Assembly (NCBI RefSeq): GCF_014836935.1
Contig: NZ_JACSPW010000008.1
Coordinates: forward strand, 1-64,000
Length of the DNA stretch: 64,000 bases
From: Solibacillus merdavium
GTDB lineage: Bacteria; Bacillota; Bacilli; Bacillales_A; Planococcaceae
Direction: 5' to 3'
The translations under genes and the position numbers were made by a program. Every line of letters begins with the position of its first letter. Position 1 is the stretch's first letter. This document shows, one piece after another, positions 58,895 to 64,000 of the stretch. Below the pieces are notes generated by a model that was given only the letters and a program-made list of their open reading frames with translations, ran no database searches and was not told where the DNA came from.

Positions 58895-59069
58895 CGTAAA
58901 AACACCCCTACTCCATTACCCAATCGATTTCTAATTATAGTAGATATTTCATCTTCAACCAAGAGAAATGATTTTTGAACAATGTAAAAAATGCCAAGTG
59001 CTTGAATGTTGTGCTCACAACGTGTTGATTGAGCCGTGCTTCGTAATGAAACTCATATTTAATAAAAGC

Positions 59070-59105
59070 AAAAAATCTCAATTTCTGTAAGGAAATTGAG
59101 ATTTA
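59070..59105 (-). terminator. Terminator of the aldehyde dehydrogenase gene
   Basis: AAATCTCAATTTC (59073-59085) pairs perfectly with GAAATTGAGATTT (59092-59104), followed on the minus strand by TTTTGC. Confidence 0.85.
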
Positions 59106-59138
59106 TACTTACTTATAAACAGCTAGAGCTTCGGTATT

Positions 59139-60461
59139 CTAAGAAAGAACTTTATAAACAGCACGCTGATGCGAGAAGGTTTTAAAGCCATGAATACCAT
59201 GGAAACTACCGCTTCCGGAGTTATTGACACCTCCAAATGGTAAAGCAAGGTGTGTATTGTGTAAAAATAATCCGTTTATCGTCACACCACCCGAAGACGT
59301 TGCGCTTAGCACCTGCTGTTGGAAATGCTCATCATCACTGTAAATGTAAAGAGCTAATGGCTTTGGATTTGCCTGGATGTATCTAGTAACATCGGATATA
59401 TCATTATAAGTTTTCACAAATGTGAGCGGCCCAAAGATTTCCTCATCTGCAATACGCATATCTGCCGAAACATTACTTAATAATGTCGGTTCAATTAAAC
59501 GGTTTTCATCGTCAAATGTGCCTCCACTTAAAACAGTAGCTCCTTTTTCCAATGCATCCTTGAATAATCCCTTAATCCGATTATAGTGTGCTACATTGAC
59601 AATTTGTGTGCGCTCTGTTGTACGTAACTTACCATCCTCATAGAGCATACCTAAAGTCATTTGCTGATAGGCCTGTACAAATCCAGATAAATCATCTTCG
59701 TGCACAAATAAGTAATCGGGGGAAACACAGAACTGACCAGCCATCAGCACCTTACCGAAAACGATTGTTTGCGTTGCTTTCACAGGATCATATCCCTTTT
59801 CCACAATAACCGGCGATTTGCCGCCAAGTTCGAGCGTCACGGTTGCCAGATGCTCGGCCGCTTCACGCATGACGATTTTGCCGATACGGGGACTACCTGT
59901 AAAGAAGAAATGATCAAATGGCAACTTTAGTAATTGTTCGGATACATCGGCTTCCCCCTGGACTAACGCAACCTCCTGTTCATCAAATACTGTCTCGATT
60001 ATCTCTATAAGCACTTGATTGTATGCTGGATTAAATTCGCTCGGCTTAATAATTGCACAGTTACCTGCAGCCAGTGCATCCACTAAAGGATGAATTGTTA
60101 CTGACATTGGAGAATTCCACGTTCCAAAAATACATACACAACCGCGGGATTCATGCAGAATATAGGCTTCGCCGTCTTGAGGATTATCTACTCGCTCCGG
60201 ATGCATCCATTGTTCCAAATGCTCAACTGTATAATCAATTGCCGATGTTACCGCATAAATTTGGTGCTCGGCTGTCATAGTAGGTGTAACAAAATCAGTA
60301 ATCGCTGCTTCTACCAAGTCATGTGTACGCATTAAAATGGCATCTTTTAGCTTCATTAGTTTTTCAATCCGTTGTCTGGCTGACGTTTGACGTACCTGCC
60401 ACTGATAGCTTTTTTGCTTCTCAAAAATACTTTGTAGCTTGTTGATCGTAGAATTTCTCAT
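59139..60461 (-). CDS. Aldehyde dehydrogenase family protein (YwdH/AldH-like)
   Basis: The protein is 440 residues from the ATG at 60461 (GAGGGAG 8 bases upstream). The NAD(P) fold is shorter than in classical aldehyde dehydrogenases. Key residues are N116 (GTWNSPMS), E211 in TLELGGKSP, and the catalytic C245 in AGQFCVSPDY. The C-terminus is FHGIHGFKTFSHQRAVYK. These features match the class 3-like group that oxidises medium-chain and aromatic aldehydes. It lies beside an MFS exporter and acyl-CoA dehydrogenases, suggesting lipid or terpenoid catabolism. Confidence 0.88.
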   Translation of the reverse strand: MRNSTINKLQSIFEKQKSYQWQVRQTSARQRIEKLMKLKDAILMRTHDLVEAAITDFVTPTMTAEHQIYAVTSAIDYTVEHLEQWMHPERVDNPQDGEAYILHESRGCVCIFGTWNSPMSVTIHPLVDALAAGNCAIIKPSEFNPAYNQVLIEIIETVFDEQEVALVQGEADVSEQLLKLPFDHFFFTGSPRIGKIVMREAAEHLATVTLELGGKSPVIVEKGYDPVKATQTIVFGKVLMAGQFCVSPDYLFVHEDDLSGFVQAYQQMTLGMLYEDGKLRTTERTQIVNVAHYNRIKGLFKDALEKGATVLSGGTFDDENRLIEPTLLSNVSADMRIADEEIFGPLTFVKTYNDISDVTRYIQANPKPLALYIYSDDEHFQQQVLSATSSGGVTINGLFLHNTHLALPFGGVNNSGSGSFHGIHGFKTFSHQRAVYKVLS

Positions 60462-60508
60462 TGCTTTCACTCCCTCTTTAAAATTAAACTTACGTATTGC
60501 AAGCCAAT

Positions 60509-61930
60509 TTACACCAGCGGCTCTGCAACAGGCTCCTCATCCTCAATTTTTAAATTACGCTTTTGCAATGTAACAACGAAGATTCCTAGAGCAAGTACAA
60601 CTGCACCTAAGCAGGCTAATAATAAGTACGTTAAGCCCTGACTTAAATTCGGAATTCTTAAAAACAGACCTAGGAAAGAAGTTGCTAATAAAGACGATAC
60701 AGCAACAGCCAATTGAATTACGCTCATCGCCACACTAATGTCTTTATCAGGCAAATTCATCTGAATACCTGTGTGGAAAATCGAAATCAGAATACCACTT
60801 GACGTTCCCCAAATTAAACAAATAATTGTAAGAGCTAATGTAGAAGCGGAGGTTGTAAAGAATGTTAATGTAAAAATCATCGAGGCGAAAATAACCATCG
60901 CAACAATTGCCACTAATTTAAAATCCTTCAGTTTTACAACAATGAATCCGCTCAATGCGGCAAAAATAAAGGAAGTCAATCCTCGATAAGTCATAAATAA
61001 GCCAGTTTCTGTTGGTGTATAACCATATAGATTTTGTAAAAACATTGGCAATAAATAAATTAAGCCTGTTGCGGCAAACATAACGGCAAAAACACTTAAT
61101 AGGCAAACTACAAAAACGCGGTATTTAAATAATCGTAAAGGTACGACCGGATGTGCTGCCTTCTTTTGACTTTTTATAAAGAAAGCTATCGCTGTTACGA
61201 ATAATAATGCCAACACAAACATTGGGACGGAAAGCCAAGGAATTCTTGAGCCCCCGAACGTTGTAACCGCAACAAAGATTAAAATAGCTGTACTTAAAAT
61301 ACTCATTCCCTTGTAATCAAGCTTTGCATTTTCTGTTCGTTGAATATTCGGCATATATTTAACGACTAAATATAATCCAATTACACCAATCGGGGCAATT
61401 GAATAAAATACCCAATGCCAAGACATATACTGGACAAAGATTCCGCCTAATGTAGGGGCAATAATCGCTGTAATGGCATTTAATGCACCGTAAAACCCTA
61501 AAAACTTCGCACGATTCGCTAAATCAAAAATATCACTAATGACTATTAAGCCCACTACAGCAGTAAGTGCACCACCTAATCCCTGTATCGCCCGGAAAAT
61601 CATTAAATGATAAATATTGGATACCATAAAAGGTGTTATTAGTTCCGAAATTAAAATTATTAAAATACCGATAATCAAAATTTGTCTGCGTCCGTAAATA
61701 TCACTCATTTTTCCAACGATTGGTGTCATGATTGCACTTACTGTTAAGTTGACAGTAAATACAAGCGAGTAAAATTCAATCCCACCAATATCATCAATAA
61801 TCTTGGGTAGAGCAACTGAGAACTGGGAGGATACCATAAGCCCCAATTCGATACACATGAAAATTCCCACCATTAACAATACCTTTTGTTTATACGTTAG
61901 CGATTCTACTGTTTTAGACGTTTTCAACAT
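60509..61930 (-). CDS. MFS transporter, multidrug-type
   Basis: The protein is 473 residues from the ATG at 61930 (AGAGGTGA 8 bases upstream); a longer in-frame start adds a hydrophobic but unsupported leader. Twelve or more helices are present. The MFS signature loop 2-3 is GKMSDIYGRRQILIIG. Motif C-like segments (ALNAITAIIAPTLGGIF) mark drug-proton antiporters. The tail is charged (KRNLKIEDEEP). It could export toxic intermediates from the neighbouring oxidation genes. Substrate unknown. Confidence 0.85.
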   Translation of the reverse strand: MLKTSKTVESLTYKQKVLLMVGIFMCIELGLMVSSQFSVALPKIIDDIGGIEFYSLVFTVNLTVSAIMTPIVGKMSDIYGRRQILIIGILIILISELITPFMVSNIYHLMIFRAIQGLGGALTAVVGLIVISDIFDLANRAKFLGFYGALNAITAIIAPTLGGIFVQYMSWHWVFYSIAPIGVIGLYLVVKYMPNIQRTENAKLDYKGMSILSTAILIFVAVTTFGGSRIPWLSVPMFVLALLFVTAIAFFIKSQKKAAHPVVPLRLFKYRVFVVCLLSVFAVMFAATGLIYLLPMFLQNLYGYTPTETGLFMTYRGLTSFIFAALSGFIVVKLKDFKLVAIVAMVIFASMIFTLTFFTTSASTLALTIICLIWGTSSGILISIFHTGIQMNLPDKDISVAMSVIQLAVAVSSLLATSFLGLFLRIPNLSQGLTYLLLACLGAVVLALGIFVVTLQKRNLKIEDEEPVAEPLV

Positions 61931-62050
61931 GAACAAAATCACCTCTTTTATTTTGATTTTTATAACTAAAACCTTATAAAAAAGAATAGAGAGAGACTTC
62001 ATTTAAATATTTCAATATATTTAAACTCGTGTCTCTCTCTATATAAGCCT

Positions 62051-63226
62051 CTATTTATGTGCCATAATAGCTTGCTCCTGCACAGCTTGAGCAGGTTTTT
62101 GATTGGTCCAATTTAACGCTTCAATTGCTAAGTCATAATATTGCTCGATATTTCCTAAGTAATTTTCGTAATATCTAGCCTGCTTAACAAATAAATGACA
62201 ATCGATTTCCTCAGTGAATCCAATACCGCCATGAATTTGGATATTGTGGGATGCCAATCGAATAAACGCTTCTGTAGCAAAAATACGCGCACTGCAAATT
62301 GCCTCAGTCCTGTCCTCGGCACTTGTTTCCAAAGTCCAGTTAGCATAATAGGAAAGTGAACGTGCCGTCTCCAAATCCAATTTCATATCAGCTAAACGAT
62401 GTTTGATCGCTTGGAATCTACCAATCGGATTTCCAAACTGTTCCCGAATTTTAGCATATTCGGTTGCCATCTCTACTATTTGCTCCATTGCTCCTACCGC
62501 TACGGACGATAAAGCAGCATTATAATAAAGAAGGCACTCCTGTAAAATTCCCCAGCCATCCCCTATTTGACCAATCACGTTTTCTATAGGAACCGTGACA
62601 TTATCAAAATGAATGGTAAACAGTTTTCTCGTTTCCACAAAATTTTTCTGTGGCGTAACCAATAGTCCAGGTGTCTGAAGATCCACGCTGATTAAAGTAA
62701 TTTCATTGTTGATTCGAAGCGGGACTAATACATGTTGTGCAAGTTCTACATCCGGCACCTGTGTTTTAACACCATTCAACCTAATTTGATCCTGAATGAT
62801 TTCACCTGTTAATTGTATTCCCTGCTCTTTATAGCTTCCGCCTGGTTCTAGCCATGCCACAGTAAAATTGACATCTGAATCGGCTATGCTCTTTAAAAGT
62901 AACTGCTTCTGCTTATTCGTTCCGAAACGTTCTAGTAATGGAACTGCTAAGGCATTTGTTTCAAGGTATAAGCCTGGAAGCAACACCCTACCAAACTCTT
63001 CCATAATCGGTACTAAATCAAGCTGTCCTAAACCCATTCCCTCGTATTCCTCAGGGATATTTAATTTTGTCCATCCTAATTCCTTTAAATCGGATATTAC
63101 ATTTTTTACATGCTCAGTTTTATTGTCAACATAATCTCTAGCTATTTTCGTCCGTTCCATATCGACTAAAAATTTCTTAATATATTCGCGAAACATTTCC
63201 TGTTCTTGGCTTAAAGAGAAATCCAT
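62051..63226 (-). CDS. Acyl-CoA dehydrogenase family protein
   Basis: The protein is 391 residues, a full ACAD: N-terminal helical domain (LSQEQEMFREYIKKFLVDM), a middle beta domain (EPGGSYKEQGIQL, DVELAQHVLVPL), and a C-terminal FAD domain (GAMEQIVEMATEYAKIREQFGNPIGRFQAIKHRLADM, then HIQIHGGIGFTEE). It oxidises acyl-CoA thioesters to enoyl-CoA with FAD. It is followed by a partner ACAD at 63246 with a 19-bp gap, the arrangement of FadE-type heteromeric dehydrogenases. Confidence 0.88.
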   Translation of the reverse strand: MDFSLSQEQEMFREYIKKFLVDMERTKIARDYVDNKTEHVKNVISDLKELGWTKLNIPEEYEGMGLGQLDLVPIMEEFGRVLLPGLYLETNALAVPLLERFGTNKQKQLLLKSIADSDVNFTVAWLEPGGSYKEQGIQLTGEIIQDQIRLNGVKTQVPDVELAQHVLVPLRINNEITLISVDLQTPGLLVTPQKNFVETRKLFTIHFDNVTVPIENVIGQIGDGWGILQECLLYYNAALSSVAVGAMEQIVEMATEYAKIREQFGNPIGRFQAIKHRLADMKLDLETARSLSYYANWTLETSAEDRTEAICSARIFATEAFIRLASHNIQIHGGIGFTEEIDCHLFVKQARYYENYLGNIEQYYDLAIEALNWTNQKPAQAVQEQAIMAHK

Positions 63227-63245
63227 TTTTTCACCCTCTTATAAT

Positions 63246-64000
63246 TTATTTACCAATATCCTTTGGCAAGCCTAAAATTCGCTCAGCAATTGTATTCTTC
63301 TGAATTTCGCTCGTACCGCCTCCAATTGTTTGACCAAAGGAATATAAATAATTTTTTTGCCAATACGAGTCACCATATATAGCATCCTTTTTCCATAAAA
63401 GGCCCTGGTGTCCTTGAATAGAAATGGCTTCGGCGAATAATTCCTTAGTGTTTTCGCTAACAAAGAGTTTATCCATTGAACCTTCTACTCCCGGGTGACC
63501 TACCTTCAATTGCTTTGTTAAATTGCGGTAGTAATTTAGCAACGACCCGCGCGACTTAATATATAAATTTAGCAATCTTTTACGAACATCCGTCTTTTCA
63601 ATGATCGGCACATTATCCTCTGTTACATTGCGGGCCAATTCGACCAACTCGTTGAATTGCTGTTCCAACGAAAACACCTGGGCGCCAATGCCTGTTCTTT
63701 CATGCATAAGCAACGCAATCGTTACACGCCAACCATCATCAACAGCACCGATAATTTCACTTTCATAGGCAACCGCATCATTTAAATATACCTCATTGAA
63801 ATCATGCTCTCCGTCCATTTGAATAATCGGTCTAACCTCGACGCCCGGCTGATTCATATCCAGCAAAAAGCAAGTAATCCCATGATGCTTTTTCTCGCCT
63901 TTACTCGTTCGGGCAACTAAAAAGCAGCGATCTGCAAAATGCGCGAAACTCGTCCAAACTTTTTGCCCATTGATAATCCACTTATCACCATCTTTAACCG
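63246..64000 (-). CDS. Acyl-CoA dehydrogenase family protein, 5' end beyond the window
   Basis: The frame is open to the right edge, so the start is not visible; 251 codons are present. The visible part begins DGDKWIINGQKVWTSFAHFADRCFLVART, the central substrate strand of ACADs. It continues with the C-terminal domain, and the FAD region ends YSFGQTIGGGTSEIQKNTIAERILGLP, a hallmark of the family. An internal ATG at 63866 is not the true start. Together with the gene at 62051 it probably forms a heteromeric enzyme for long or branched acyl-CoA, or sterol side chains. Confidence 0.88.
   Translation of the reverse strand, partial: VKDGDKWIINGQKVWTSFAHFADRCFLVARTSKGEKKHHGITCFLLDMNQPGVEVRPIIQMDGEHDFNEVYLNDAVAYESEIIGAVDDGWRVTIALLMHERTGIGAQVFSLEQQFNELVELARNVTEDNVPIIEKTDVRKRLLNLYIKSRGSLLNYYRNLTKQLKVGHPGVEGSMDKLFVSENTKELFAEAISIQGHQGLLWKKDAIYGDSYWQKNYLYSFGQTIGGGTSEIQKNTIAERILGLPKDIGK

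Noticed and set aside
58895-59069. S-box (SAM) riboswitch before metN
   Set aside because: I looked for the conserved core and a terminator/antiterminator pair and saw neither in this leader.
1-64000. tRNA, rRNA, CRISPR array, prophage or insertion sequence
   Set aside because: Reading both strands showed no cloverleaf-like CCA ends, no regularly spaced direct repeats of CRISPR size, and no transposase or phage structural protein.

Overview
The window is low-GC DNA from a spore-forming, bacillithiol-using member of the Bacillales, most likely a Planococcaceae such as Solibacillus or Lysinibacillus. The signs are an alpha/beta-type small acid-soluble spore protein, a cotJABC spore-coat operon, FosB, an SLH-domain wall protein, sigma-B-type promoters, strong AGGAGG ribosome sites and frequent TTG/GTG starts. 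No rRNA, tRNA, CRISPR array, prophage or intact insertion sequence was seen.

Layout. 1-6.8 kb: a CAP/LysM secreted protein, a DUF2935 protein, an HrtAB-like ABC exporter, and a small membrane protein that seems to start at ATT. 6.8-12.3 kb: fosB and small enzymes, ending in an ECF sigma/DUF4179 pair. 12.6-13.7 kb: a 95-codon membrane peptide directly upstream of a yidC paralogue. 13.7-31 kb: a patchwork of mostly minus-strand single genes (GNAT acetyltransferases, DUF4440 proteins, lipoproteins, small membrane proteins), a second ECF sigma/DUF3600 pair, a spore protein, thpR, a signal peptidase and two broken genes. 31-35 kb: pbuG under a guanine riboswitch, then NUDIX and phosphatase genes. 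35.7-39.3 kb: a general-stress block (YdaD-like SDR, YdaP-like TPP enzyme, DUF421) with sigma-B-type promoters. 39-46 kb: single genes. 46.3-51.2 kb: a persulfide-handling cluster under a CstR-type repressor with four matching operators. 53.2-54.4 kb: cotJABC. 54.5-64 kb: an HNH protein, a metQIN-type importer, an aldehyde dehydrogenase, an MFS transporter and two acyl-CoA dehydrogenases; the last runs off the right edge.

Most interesting items. (1) The 95-codon ORF before yidC matches the MifM/YidC2 arrest system in architecture: an N-terminal membrane segment, a Trp/basic stretch then a DEEGD acidic motif at residues 83-87, and an RNA stem of about 14 bp whose left arm lies in the last ORF codons and whose right arm covers the yidC Shine-Dalgarno sequence. 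(2) A dispersed element of about 190 bp, built of four imperfect palindromes at constant 51/61/51-bp spacing, occurs three times (4935, 14273, 19649; the first lacks the last unit). (3) At least seven intergenic terminators share nearly the same hairpin and loop sequence. (4) A WecA/MraY-like membrane protein has lost its catalytic aspartates.
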